Below the pieces are notes generated by a model that was not told the origin of the DNA, searched no databases, and saw nothing but the letters and a program-made list of their open reading frames with translations. Below, piece after piece: positions 48,056 through 60,778 of a stretch of DNA of 64,000 bases (its first letter is position 1; the number at the start of each line of letters is the position of its first letter). A program made the position numbers and the translations under genes. Origin of the DNA: Primula veris (taxonomy: Eukaryota; Streptophyta; Magnoliopsida; Ericales; Primulaceae); the NCBI GenBank assembly GCA_963682055.1, contig OY821740.1:46768795-46832794 (forward strand), in the 5' to 3' direction.

Positions 48056-51000
48056 CTAAGTAGATGAGGTGGCAATGTCGTCTACAGATTCAGGGCGTGC
48101 TTCTTTTGATCTTGAAAATGTATCGAAAGGGATGGTAATTCCAACAAAACCAAGTATAATAGCAAAAGCTCCAATATAGTCCCATTTATTAGGTGCATTG
48201 CCCATGAGTGCATCGACTAGAGCCGCTAAAGGCACTTGAATCGTTAGCCCAGCTGTCGCCACCGTGGTTGTGGTTAGAAGAACAGCTTTGGCCCATAAGT
48301 AGTCGCTCAGCACGTTGTCCAACAAGCCTATACATAATACAGGAGCACATATTATATCAAGGCAGAAAACTAAAAAACATAGTTGCAGAAAAGAAATGCT
48401 TTTGGTCATCAAAATTTACATCCATAATCTTACCCACTTACATGGATGCATATGTTGACTGATTCTGTATTGATTGTTTTTATTTTCAGAAGGTATTATT
48501 GAAGGATTGGTTCGCATATTTCGTCACATTGCAGTTAAGGTTTCCGGGTATGATTTTGGGGTGGGTGCAGCATTAGTCTGCAGATAAGTATTAGAAGAGA
48601 CCACTAGTCAACATGACTATCTGCAAACTATTTCTAAAAGTTGCAGTTCAGCACATAGTAGCATGTGAATTGAAGTAGCTTGGACAAATACATGCCCATT
48701 TTACTACATGATGTATCGATATGCACGTAACACTCGGAGTATTTCATAATTTTGCTATTATTTCTTCTGGATATAATCAATTGATGTGAGGATAAAGTCC
48801 TCCATTTTCCATCAAATAATGTTCTTTTTAAGTATCGTCGAAAGACGACTTAGCAGGATTAATTTGGGCATTTAGAAGGCTCGGCTCAGGCTTGCCCTAA
48901 ATAATTGAATAAACAAAAGGGGCTGACTAAGAAAATTAGCGGGATTTAAACAAGGCAAAGCTTAAACTTGCCCCGCTCATTTTTATCTTAACAGTAATTT
49001 TACCCTGAGAAACCTGAAATTCAGTTCGGACTTCACGGGCTAGCACATGCAAAAAGCTAAGTATATTTCAGACACAAAAGTGATACAGATTCACACAGAA
49101 CTAGAGAAGTGATAACCCACTAGGACTAGCCTAGTGGGCTAGAACTCGTACTCTCAACTAGGAGGTACAGGGTTTGAATCTTACTAAGGGGGTATGGGTG
49201 AAATCATTTGATAAGTTTTTTTTTTTTTTTAAAAAGAGAAAAAGAACCAAAAAAAAAAAAAAAAAACTAGAGAAGCGATGTTTACTTAAATAGTTGTATG
49301 CATATGCATACCTTTACCAATGAGTAAACCAACTTGATTCCATGTAAGCTTAGAAAAACGCTCCAATTTCGTAAAATTAAGAACAAGGGCAACGGGAAGG
49401 AAAATCAATAGATTAAAAAGGCCCAAAAACCCAAGAAACTGAGCCATACTGGCTTCACCACTTTTCTTGTCGTTGTCGTCGGGTAACTTGATACGTATAA
49501 GGGTGATATATACAGAATAGAAAGCCGCTGATACAAGAGTGAGAATGTCTCCTAGCAAAGGATTTGAAGCAGTTGCCTTTAACACAGATTGGGAATCTCC
49601 CAAACTAACGATTACTGTCCCACTCATGCATAGAAGAACGCTGATTAGTTTGAGCCAAGTGAACTTTTCCCCCAAAAATGCTAGTGAGACTAGAAAGGTG
49701 AATAGGCTCGAAGCGCTGCTCAGTATTGTATTTGACTGTACAAGATTGGATGAAAAAGTAAATGATAATACACTAAGAGGAATTCATCATTAGGTATATA
49801 GCAATAGCATGTGGTCAGAAAACACAATGCACTTAATTTTCTAATATACTAAGAAATTTTAAGCTGTCTTCTAAAACTATGCTTTGCTTTTAAATTGTCT
49901 GTCTATTTTTCCAATCCTTAATTTCAAATGGGGAAAACAGTATGCAACTTGTAAGTCACACCTACGTATTTCATCAGTGGCAAACAAAGCGACAAGAAGC
50001 TAGCCTGCTTTTAAAACAGAAAAGGAAGGCAGACAAAACCGAAACGTAAAAAATATGGCACTCTACTTCGTATTTCACTGTTCTCCCACCATAGTTGCAC
50101 GAAGCGGGAGCGTGTAAGGGAGCAGGAGCGGGAGCGAGGAAGCGGATGGTGTAGAAGTGAGGAAGCGTGGTCGGAAGCGTCTAGGAGAAATTTATTTTTA
50201 TTTCTATAATTTTATGTAATAAAATACTATTAAACGACAATAATTCTCCCAGTACTTGAAAAAGAAAAAAGGAAAATATAGTACTCTTTCAGGTTAGCAT
50301 AGAAATATGAGCCGATGTGTTAGGGTTGGGTTATTTATGGATGTGGAAGTTTCCGTGAGCTTCCGAAGCGCGGAAGCATGGAAGAGAGCTTCCGAGGCGG
50401 AAGCGTCGGCAGTTCGGAAGCTTCATGCAACTAAGCCTCCCACCATTGTAAAAATCAAACAAGAAAAGATTATCATCCCATCACTTTTTTTCAGCCAATT
50501 GTACACTGGTCTGTATTTCCATTAAATTCATACTTAGTGCGAAGCACCAAACACAAAAAAAGATACCATGAGGCTTAAGAGTCTTTATGCCTAATAACAA
50601 AAGAAGCTAGCTTTTCTTAAACCATGAAATACCTAGATGGATTCTTCTAAATGTTGAGGTTACTAACAGACTAGCAATGCAATCAGTTGCGGAACTGGAT
50701 TTATTTATTTTTTGTAATTATAGGGGTCTGAAATGCTGAAATCGATAAAACTAATTCAGAATACATGGTAAAATATCAGTTTTTTTCTCAATATGATGAT
50801 TACTGGTTCCTTCCTGAGCAAACCAGTCACCAGTCTAAGCTAGAAAAAGCAAATAAGAGCTTATGATGACTTTTAATTCCATAAAACAAGAGCTTTAACT
50901 GAAACAGCCTTACCGTAACCGAAGTATACTTCAACGAGAGATTAAAAGTGAGTTGCGCCAAGAACCAAAACGGGCAAATCAACAAGCTCACCGTAGCCAC

Positions 51001-51345
51001 TCTAGACCTAGTCCATCGCCCTTTTAAACCCGACCCTTCAACTAAATCGCCATTATTGACACTAACACCAGGTAGTAATAGTGCTTCATTTATTATCTCT
51101 CCATGTTCATGTAAATTACCATTCTTTTGTTTTCTCCGAAAAATGAACTTATCGTCGAAAAATCTCTTGATTTCAACAATGGGAATGAGAACTATGAAAA
51201 GAGAGTTACAAATGTAGGTTATAAGAAAAGGCGAAACTCCCTCGTCCACAACGGATTGAACTACGAAGCTAGCGGCGATCCATATAGACGCAACAGCTAC
51301 GATATATATCAGACCTAAACCCCATCTCCAAACTTGACTATTCAT
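48056..51345 (-). CDS. EamA/DMT-superfamily membrane transporter (SLC35F-like), 375 aa, three exons
   Basis: The spliced model 50914-51345, 49312-49735 and 48056-48327 gives 1128 nt ending TAG. It is a multi-pass membrane protein of the drug/metabolite transporter superfamily, most like the plant SLC35F/EamA-like group. The first hydrophobic segment (GLGLIYIVAVASIWIAASFVVQ, read as two overlapping parts) is followed by a loop with charged KRFFDD and RRKQK. Exon 2 has the conserved NTILSSASSLFTFLVSLAF, FLGEKFTWLKLISVLLCMSG and the acidic loop LPDDNDKKSGEA. Exon 3 starts GLLDNVLSDYLWAKAVLLTT and ends in a hydrophilic tail after FVGITIPFDT. About ten membrane segments are expected. The substrate is unknown. 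The start opens the first hydrophobic stretch after a short MNSQVWRW leader. Both introns contain transposon insertions, yet the coding exons are intact. Confidence 0.9.
49114..49264 (+). mobile_element. tRNA-derived SINE in transporter intron
   Basis: The body contains an RNA polymerase III A box (TAGCCTAGTGG) and, about 40 bp downstream, a B box (GGTTTGAATC). A T-run and an A-rich tail of about 18 As follow. The element is bounded by near-identical 15-mers, AACTAGAGAAGTGAT (49099-49113) and AACTAGAGAAGCGAT (49265-49279), the target-site duplication expected of LINE-driven retroposition. It lies antisense to the transporter in its second intron. At about 150 bp it is a short plant SINE. Confidence 0.85.
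50093..50436. mobile_element. terminal-inverted-repeat element in transporter intron 1
   Basis: The left end AGTTGCACGAAGC is mirrored on the right by GCTTCATGCAACT. A perfect 10-bp direct repeat CTCCCACCAT flanks it (50083-50092 and 50437-50446). Sub-terminal zones are rich in GGAAGCG/GCTTCC motifs. A hAT-type 8-bp duplication within the 10-mer is the likeliest reading, but the right end has a few extra bases before the repeat. No coding capacity is seen. Confidence 0.6.
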
Positions 51346-52542
51346 AGGACCCTTTTTGATAAATTAAATCAAATTTCTCTTAAAAAAATCAATATTCAGA
51401 AAGAATAATTAAACCCGATACTCAAAAAAACCCAGAAAATCAGAATTGGCTGTGTTTTTTTTCCTTCAAAAAAAAAAGGCAAAAAAATCTGTCTGAAAAA
51501 GCTATAGAAGTTGTAATCTTGAGCCAAACAAGCCCTCCATTAATAAAATTTAAAATTTCCTGATAAAGGAGAATTCACTGGATTATCTCCATTTTCGCCA
51601 ATTGGGTTTTGATATATAGAGGTAATTTCCAAATGAGTCTTTTAAAGAATTGAAATAAATAAGGAATTATTTAATTAAGTAATTTCCACATGAATTATTG
51701 ATGACCAATTGACCAGGTTTATACTACATTTTACTTGACCCATATAGTTTAGTTTTCATAGTGAATGATCCAATGTTTCGAAATTATGACACTTTTAGTC
51801 TTTGTTAAACGAAGTACTACAGACAAAAAGTGGTCCTAACTCCTAACTCCTAAGTTTAGTTGCGAAGCTAAGTCCGGGGCCACTATGCCCCCAATAACTT
51901 CTTAATTTGTGACTTGTTTATGTAGTGTTTTACTATAGTTTTGTTAAGACTATAATTTGTTAAAAATCATAATTTAGCAACCCCATCATTCAAAATTTTA
52001 TTAAGGATTATTTTTTATGCAAATTCGACACCACAATTTATTGTTCGTGGCTTCGTCTTATTCCTAAATATATGATTCATTGATTTTGAATTATAAAAAT
52101 CTAAAAATTGGAACCATATGTGGCTTATTTCGAAGTAGGGTATCGTTATTTACAATCGGTAGTTAGATTATAGTCATGTCAACTCACTTGTTAGATAAAA
52201 ATTTCAGTTAACAAGCAAAAATTTGGTCGCGTTGGTTATGTTAAATCACCCATTAACTAACATTATTAAAAAAATTGTTAAACTTAACAATATTTTTAAC
52301 AAGTGGTGTGGTAAAAATGATTGACCAAGTAACAAAATCAACTGTCCATGTTCCCCACAATATATGCTATTATTTTTCTTTCCCGTGTATGTATATCTAT
52401 TTTTTTTAATTTTTTTGTCATTTCTTGGTTGTGTAGTTCTCTCGTGTGCATAGTTTTAAAACATTTCACTAACTACAACTTTATATTATTCCACTTTTTT
52501 TTTTGCTAGTACTAACTCTTTCATACTTTTTTTTTTAAAAAT
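51346..52542. other. intergenic DNA between transporter and retrotransposon
   Basis: The part next to 51346 would hold the transporter promoter and leader. No other gene or repeat with clear ends was found. Confidence 0.45.
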
Positions 52543-52745
52543 TGTTGTAAGATTATTGGACTCTTGCGCTTATTCTTTATGGGCCCAAGTGGGCTTGTAA
52601 CCCTACCCATCTATCTATATAAAGAGGGCTAGGGGTCTTGTATTTATTCATCCATTCAGATATTCATTCATAATAAAGACTATACCGTTCTTCACTCTCT
52701 CTACTTCTGTCTCCCTATATACGTAGCTAATAGTGTATTACAACA
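52543..52745 (+). repeat. 5' LTR of the copia element
   Basis: 203 bp, TG...CA type, with a TATATAAAGAGGG segment that could serve as TATA box and an AATAAAGAC motif further on. By my count it differs from the 3' LTR at about 11 positions, roughly 5%. Confidence 0.92.
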
Positions 52746-53284
52746 CGTTATCAGCACTGCTCTCGGATATCGAAGTACGGATTATAGATTCAATAAACCT
52801 GATTTTGCTATATCGACCTTCACCAACATACCGTGCGTAAGGTACCCGGATATAATTTTTTTTATACCGTACACGTTACATATTACAACACGTACTGTTT
52901 GTATGTTAGTACTGTCTTGCATGATTACAACGCATGTTTGTATGTTACTACTGCAATTGCATGATTACAATTCCAGCCTGCGTAGGTTTTAAAAAAAAAA
53001 AAAAAACCTTATGCTACTGCCATCTTACTAGTACTGTGATTATACTACTCCTATGTTATTAAAACTTGCCATGTTTACTGCCATGATTACTATGTTATTC
53101 ACAATTATGTGTTCTACTGTAAATAAATATATAGTTTGTTGAAATTACACGCATGATCCTGTAGTATAATACTTATACGAAAACAGTACATATGGTTGAT
53201 AAAGATACAATATTTAGTAAATATACACACACATGCATATAATTTTTTTTATTAAAAGGCAAACGAATAAAAAAAAATGCATAT

Positions 53285-53968
53285 AAATTGATTTGATTTG
53301 TTAGAATCTTCATGAATTGATTGATAATCCTAAATTGATTTGATTTGATATGTTAGAATCTTCATGAATTGACTGATAATCTTAAATTGATTTGACTTGA
53401 TATGTTAGAATCTTCATGGATTGATTAATAATCTTAAATTGATTTGACTTGATATGTTAGAATGTTCCTGGATTGATTGATAATCTTAAATTGATTTGAC
53501 TTGATATGTTAGAATCTTCATGGATTTATTGATAATCTTAAATTGATTTGACTTGATATGTTAGAATCGTCATGGATTTATTGATAATCTTAAATTGATT
53601 TGACTTGATATGTTAGAATCTTCATGGATTGATTGATAATCTTAAATTGATTTGACTTGATATGTTAGAATCTTTATGGATTGATTAATAATCTTACATT
53701 GATTTGACTTGATATGTTAGAATATTTATGGATTGATTGATAATCTTAAATTGATTTGACTTGATATGTTAGAATCTTCATGGATTGATTGATAATCTTA
53801 AATTGATTTGACTTGATATGTTAAAATCTTTATGGATTGATTAATAATCTTACATTGATTTGACTTGATATGTTAAAATATTTATGGATTGATTGATAAT
53901 CTTAAATTGATTTTATTTGATATGTTAGAATCTTTAAGGATTGATTGATAATCTTAAATTGATTTGTT
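53285..53968. repeat. 52-bp minisatellite, about 13 copies, inside the copia element
   Basis: Head-to-tail copies of a 52-bp unit containing TTGATTTGACTTGATATGTT and GATTGATTGATAATC lie between the 5' LTR and the first pol-like remnants. Units differ at a few positions, and the first is slightly shorter. This is where the untranslated leader and gag would be expected. Confidence 0.92.
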
Positions 53969-56900
53969 TATAACACCAAATCTACTGTATGATTAGATAG
54001 ATTCTAAAATATATTTACTGCCTGCTTATATATGTGTGGTTAATCTAAATAGATATTCTCTATACTGTTTAATATTATTGCCATATATAAAATGCGAAAA
54101 TCGTATATATTCACATTTAAGTTGGAAAAATTATGAATCTTCCCCAAATAGGCTCACCTATTTGGATACGATGTCTAGGAAAGATAAAGGCGGAAGTCGT
54201 TCTCCTAATGAGGTCGGTTTTTAAGAGGCATTCGTGCCCACCCCTCTCACCGTCTTTCCTGGTCGTGTTCAAATAGAGCTACCGAAAGGGGTTGACTAAA
54301 TAATAATTTCCCCGAGTGTGTTTATATAGTGATGTATGTTTCGCTGAATTGGTGTTTCAGTATCGACCCGTCGTTCGATCAATGAGAACCGATTCACATG
54401 AAAAGCAAAACTAATGTTTTCGAACCTGTCGTTTCGAAAAAACGTTTATGCTTGTGCAAACCATAAACATATAAACCAGTCGTTTTATATGATAAATAAT
54501 CCAGAACTCCCAACACATGTTGCATGCCATCTATGATGAGAAAAATCGTAAAACATACTTGCGAAATGACTGTATAAACGTTGATTTTAATCCGTCACCA
54601 CATGTTACTCACCCTGATGTGTGAAAATGTGATGCCCAATTTTTTTTGGATGCCATCTTTGATGAGTAAAACACGAGTTTGTTGTTACCCTTGAGATGAA
54701 TGCTAAGGCGTTGATTTTATTCCGCCGCCACATTTGAGACGTGATGACGTCTATGGTGAACAAATGTCTGAAATTGACATATTGGAGCAATCCTTCACCA
54801 AAATACTAGCTTGGAAATTGCATTCCATAAGCAGTATCGTGAATTTATATTCACCATGTTCCTTTATCGCCCATCTGTTATTGGATAAGAAAATTACCCC
54901 GGTGAGTAGTTTTAATCCTATTGGGTCAATGGCGAATTGTTTGCCTGATATTAATGCTCTTCGTGTACATTTTTTTTCCACGAATCGAGAACCGAGACAA
55001 GTGTTATTTGTCTCGAACTGTCGCGATCCCGATGAATCACCTAGCCAAGCGAGATTTTAGACAATCGTCAAAATCGAAAACCTGTGGCTCCAAGACAGTA
55101 ATTGAAAGGAATAATATGGCCCGTTGTCACAAAGCAAGATATAATGCTTAAGGAGACAACTCTATGCTATAAAGACAAATGTCATGCACGGTTACTCCTT
55201 AAATAGTTCACAACTATTATAAAGGTGGAAAAACCAATGCTAATGTGTTTAAAGTTAATTGAAAGGAAACTCTTGAGACCCCCGATTTTGTGGCTCAAAT
55301 GATTTTGATACCTTTCTTTATTGATTTTGATAAATCATTGAGCCATTTTTTCGCTCATTTGGATTATGTTTTCCATTTGGATTATTATTTTTCCATTTGG
55401 ACCATACTTTTGGATTATGGTTTACCTGTTTATGAAATTTCTCGAAAAAATTTAAAGTGTTTTGAGCAAATTCCTTTGACAAATGTGACCAAACTTTAAA
55501 TTATGAAATTTTAGGCAATACTTGTGGGGTAGTTATTTTTTTTTGGAAATAGTGGGTAACAGTGTACCACATAATTTAACCAACTATTTGCCTAAAAGAG
55601 TAATCAGTGACAACGATTCTGGACCTGTCGTTCCAAATCGAAATCTTTGGTAAAGCCAATTTGATTTGTCAAATATGAGGCGTTATACTCCTATAGGTCC
55701 TGTCGTACCTTGTTGAGTTATAAAATATTCGAGAAAACCAGTGTTACCTGGTAATAGCTCATGAAAGAATTAAAATTTCTTTACATAGCCTCCACTCAAT
55801 ACGACCAAAAGCGTATTTTAGAGAAGTTGAAATGTCTTTCAAGTGGTTGTTACCACATTTTTTTTTAAAAAGCATTTAAAGTTAACTTATCATTTCGCCT
55901 ATCGTCGATTGATAAAAGATTTAGATGCTAAGACATGATTGTCTATACTATCATTCGCCTGTTGTCGATTGATCAAAGCATTTTTGATATTGTGGCATTG
56001 ACCGGATGAGATATTCCCAGGTCAAAAGACGATGCTTGATTTATAATCGCATCGCATTTGGATTCTCTCTGAGAATATATTTCACGATTAATCCGAAATT
56101 AATGCCATTAATGCTCACTTTGAAAGACTAGTATGTGTAAAGATCACGAAATGAACTCGTAGAATTCATGTAAGAATTGAAGGAGTTATTGTGGACTTAT
56201 ACAACCATAAGATGGACCATAAATATAAATGGTTATGGTTGATGCATCGACAATATGGTCACATTTTAATGTTGTCCACATAAATGCAGCACTTTCCAAA
56301 CTTTTAGCCCTATCATTAAGTTGATGGCTCATGATCCGGATTATCCTGAAAAGTCTAGTCGACTTGATAATTCCGAAGAGTAATAATCAAAATTTCGATT
56401 TGAATTACTTGAGTTTGGAAATTGAAATTGAACATCCTGTCGATTATGTTCAGACCCAAATGGACTCACGGAAAGTTTGATGATGCGACTGCAAATGATT
56501 GCACGCATTTCTTGGTCTTGCGCACCAAGATTTATATTTCCGTGTGGGGTTATGCTATTTTGCTGTATTGGTCCGTTATGAGGCCCATAGACACTCAAAC
56601 ACCATATGCGTATCAGCTGGTTACTGGTTATGAGCCAGAAGTCTCATATTAACGCCTGTTTAGAGTGATTAATTAATATTTTGATTGAGCCGCTCTAGCA
56701 TTCAAAATATGGACCTCTAAAGGGGAGATAAGTCGATTATGAATCTCCTGCCTATCATTTGATAGAGTAACCTTGGCAAGCGATCTCTTTACCGCATGAT
56801 ATGCGAAAATGACATCGCTAAGACTGTTCTCCCCATCGTTAGGGGGAGATTTGCACGTTACCGTTGATAAGGAACGACGTGAAGTAACGTGGCATAACCC

Positions 56901-58779
56901 ACTAAGTCTTAGCTTGATCCCTAAAACTGCACTTAGTGATAAGTAAGTGCATAGACTCCCTCAAGTCTAACTAAATGCCAGACGCATTTAATGACTTTAT
57001 GAGATGTCACGAGATCATTTATACCTGCTGCAAAATGCTTGCAATGATAGACGTCCCTGTCGGACGCCGTGTTCCTGTCGTAACACGTTGCTTTGGCCGA
57101 ACCCGCCAAGCAAAGGACGCTGTCGTCGGCCGTCAGTCTGTCGTCCTTCCCAAGATATGAGAAAGTTGACAGGTTCTTAATTCGTTCAGCCCCAGAGGTG
57201 GTGAACTGAAACTCGTTTATCGCACGAGATTATAAAGGATCAAGGAGATGTGTGATTTCCTCCTCATCCTAAGAATCTTGAAATATCTGTCGATCATGAT
57301 ATCTTAGACGATATTAAAGCGAAACGAGAATGTCAGTGATTACTTGTTCATATAATCGGTGACGACTGATAATATGAACAAATTATGACATGGAACCATG
57401 TACCGTTGCCTGAAGTCAACGTAGAATAGACTGGACTAATGGAAACTTGCAATCCAAGTAGACTCCTTAGCGAAAGTGTGTTCGGACCTGTAGCTCCAAC
57501 ACCGCCAATGTTAAATGAGTTCGTTTATTTGGTTATTCGTAAGAAAAAGTGATGAGAATAATGAGATTGTAGAATGCTCGCCTAGTAGCGCAAGGCTTCT
57601 CTCACATCTTGGAATTTATTACGAGATGGTTGATTTCCTCGTAATGGACGTTATAACGGTCCCCTACTTTATCAGTTTAGTAGTTTTCCCAAAAATTGAT
57701 TATGCAGCATGTGATTGTGGTCACTGTTTTATCTCTATGAGAATTTAGACAAAGAGATATAGATGAAGGTCCCTGTGTGACTTCATATGCTTTAATCAAG
57801 TAGTTCCTGACCACGGAACACGATCTCAATTAAATGAGACGTTCACTATATGGATTAATATAATCCGAGCGGATGTGTTATACCCGCCTAAGTGAGTACT
57901 TGTTTAGCTTGGGATACTTGAACAAGTATTATGCCCTTGCGTGTTTTATTACGCGATCTATTTTTGGATTTGCCTTCGAGATGAAGGATATTGGGAAGAC
58001 ACGGTAGTGACTTTGGCTGATGATCGAGTCCCGTAAAGATTGAATCTAAGTCCATGATTCGGACTACACCCATAAGGTGTTATGACGTTTTAGTCATCAT
58101 GACGCTAAGTCGTCAGATTCTCCCATGATCGTTCGATCAATAGACATTGATATAGACCCAGTCCGTCCCTGATGAGACGATGAAGAGATATTGAACCATC
58201 ATGTTCATATCTAAGTACAATAAGCGCATCATTGTACTTGGTCTAATGTGCTAGAACGAACATTTCGTATGCTGTGAATGGTATACCTCGACACAGCATC
58301 GCGCTAACACGCTGCCATCGAAATGGCATAAAAGACATTTTCCCATTACCTTAAGGTAACTGTTGATGAGGGCTTGTCTTATCCCATTTTGCGTCATCGA
58401 GTGTACCTACCCCCTTCGGTACTCGAATTAACGCAACCCTTTTACGGTTATACCGATGCCGGTTACTTATCAGACCCGCATAAGGGATATTCCTAACATG
58501 GTCTGTCTTTACCATTAGGAATAAGGCGATATCTTGGAGGTCTTGGAATGACTCCAAACGAATCACTCTGATCTATTCGTGCTCTATGAGACAACTAGAG
58601 AGTGTATATGGCTTCGAGCTAGTATTAGTCATATTTGAATTACATATGTTCTGTCTCACGATCCAGATTAAACACTTGTCATAGAAGACAACTTGTTGTT
58701 ATCGATTAAGAGAGACATGACTACATTATGCTATTTAGCATTTATCGTCAAAATAAATTTTCACATATGAAGTTTAAGA

Positions 58780-59400
58780 GCATCCCGTCGAATGCTCGTT
58801 TTATTCCACGTTATATTTTCTTGTATACAGTCATGTGCAAGTAAATGAGGCATCCAGTCGAATGTTCGTACTCTTTCTTGGAATATGAAATCTTTGCACC
58901 CAGTCGTGTGCAAGTGAGCGGGAGCATCCATGTGAATGTTTATTGTACTAATTACTACTTAGTCGAAATTCTCTCACCCTGTCGTGTGCAAGTGAGGGGG
59001 AGCATCCAGTCGTATGCTCGTGTACTCTTTTTGTCCTTAGACAAAGGTTTTTTTCCACTGGGTTTTCCTTGGCAAGGTTTTTAGCGAGACACGTTCTCAT
59101 CTTATCTCACTTAAGATTGCCGAAATTATGGGGAGTATCCTGTTGTATACTTCTTACCACTGTGTACTCTTTTGTCCTTCGACTAGAGGTTTTTCCCACT
59201 GGGTTTACTCTAGCAAGGTTTTGATGAGGCACCTGTTTTGTGGTTGATCCCCTACTACTACCACTGTTGCACTCTTTTTCCTTCGATCAGAGATTTTCCC
59301 ATTGGGTTTGCTCTGGCAAGGTTTTGATGAGGCATACTGTTTTGTGGTTAGTTAGTTACATGATATTTCGGGCTATATCATTCGGCTACACAGTTTCTCC
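58780..59400 (+). repeat. diverged direct repeats in the 3' part of the copia element
   Basis: Phrases of the form GAGCATCCAGTCGAATGCTC and CCAGTCGTGTGCAAGTGAG recur between 58780 and 59020. Phrases of the form TTTTCCCACTGGGTTT followed by GCAAGGTTTT recur about three times between 59050 and 59330. The second type is typical of the stretch before the polypurine tract in many plant copia elements. Confidence 0.65.
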
Positions 59401-59479
59401 TAGGTACCGGTTTTGTCCCACACTGGGTTTTCCGTCCCTAAGGTTTTTTATGTGTTTAGCACTGCTGTTGGCCCGTGTG

Positions 59480-60720
59480 CGGCTAATCCTAGAGGGGGGG
59501 TGAATAAGGATTTGGCGATTTTCGCCTAATTAAAAATCTATCCAACTAACCACCCAACTTATGCAATTCTAAGCTTAAGCGTTTTAACAAGAGTTAATAA
59601 ATTGCTAAAATAACTAAACGCAAGCAATAAATACGTAAGAATATAAGTTGCGGAAAGTAAAAGCAAGGGAAGAAAATGACACCGTGATTTATAGAGGTTC
59701 GGCAAACGCGCCTACGTCCTCTCCTCGGTACTACCGAGTATTTCACTAAAATGTTCTTCCGGATTTTACAAACCCTATCGAGCTCAATCGACCGATTGGC
59801 TCACCCTCTACCTGAGGTTCCTACTCTTGATACAAGTGCAAGAGAACACGACTATGAGTCAACGACTCCCCCTCAATTTATGAGTACCCGAATGAAAAAC
59901 CTAGAGCTTTTAAGCTTCACTTGCTTACAAAGCCTCTACCCGTTCACTCGCTCACAATTGAGTTTATAAAACACTCGATACAATTTTTGTTACAAACATG
60001 TAACTACACTCACTATTCTAATTGCTTCTTAAAAAGCTAATTGGTGAGTTGTTGATGATGATCGAGCTTGAATCTCTTTCTTCTTTGATTTCCTCTTTTT
60101 CGAATATTTTCACCAAAATGGTGATAAATTGGGTTTTTATTGAAAGAGGTATTTGGATAATGGATTGGTATTTTGGAAGAGAGATTGAGCTTGTATATAT
60201 AGACCAGAGGTCTGTTTTTCTGGGTTATGACCGTTAGAAGTGGTTGAAGCTGTTTTAAGCTATTTTCCAGAAAAAGCTGAAAAGCTGTTTTCGAATTATG
60301 TAGAAAACGATCGGTCGTTTTCTACAGTCGATCGGTCGTTTTCCAGAAAACGATCGGTCGTTTCTGAGTTTCGATCGGTCGTTTTTTTCGACGTGCTCTC
60401 TGGAAGAATTTGGACCAAAAACGATCGGTCGTTTTTGTCCAGTCGATCGGTCGTCTGTAATCCTGGTCTCGTAAATCTTCGAATGCTCATAACTTCTTCG
60501 TTTTAGCTCCGATTTTGGTTCCGCTTGAACCTATGGCTTCGTTATCGAATGCTCTATCATTTAAAGACCTGAAATCTACATTTTCTCTTCTTTGGAAAAG
60601 ACAAGCATTATATCAACGAAATAGAGAAATAGTAGAATCGTAAAATCGTAAAATCATTAAAAACATAATCAAAGTTATAATCAAAATCATTATTGAACTC
60701 TACGTTCAACAACTGCGAAT
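59480..60720. mobile_element. unrelated insert within the copia 3' region
   Basis: From about CTAGAGGGGGGGTGAATAA (59490) the sequence changes character and no longer resembles a copia 3' end. The copia signature resumes only at the purine tract near 60768. The insert contains a GC-richer segment (59700-59930) and the CGATCGGTCG cluster. I could not define its termini or a target duplication, so its class is unknown. Confidence 0.4.
60308..60453. repeat. six CGATCGGTCG motifs within 150 bp
   Basis: The 10-mer CGATCGGTCG appears six times, mostly followed by TTTT or TTTC and often preceded by AAAA or AGT. Spacing is irregular (about 15-60 bp). The core CGATCG is palindromic. This is strongly non-random in AT-rich DNA. 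Confidence 0.85.
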
Positions 60721-60778
60721 GAACTCGACTCAGATCGACTGCATGAAGACGAAGAATTCAAGACGTCCAAAGGGGGAG

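Noticed and set aside
50948..51217. 89-codon plus-strand frame opposite the transporter exon 1
   Set aside because: It is the antisense shadow of the transporter coding exon. No independent motif or start context supports it.
53285..53968. Possible CRISPR-like array because of the regular 52-bp period
   Set aside because: The copies abut with no unique spacers, there are no cas genes, and the context is a plant retrotransposon. It is a minisatellite.
54734..55151. Plus- and minus-strand frames of 76-108 codons in the copia interior
   Set aside because: They do not match gag, protease or any other copia protein, and overlap each other on both strands. They are chance openings in degraded sequence.
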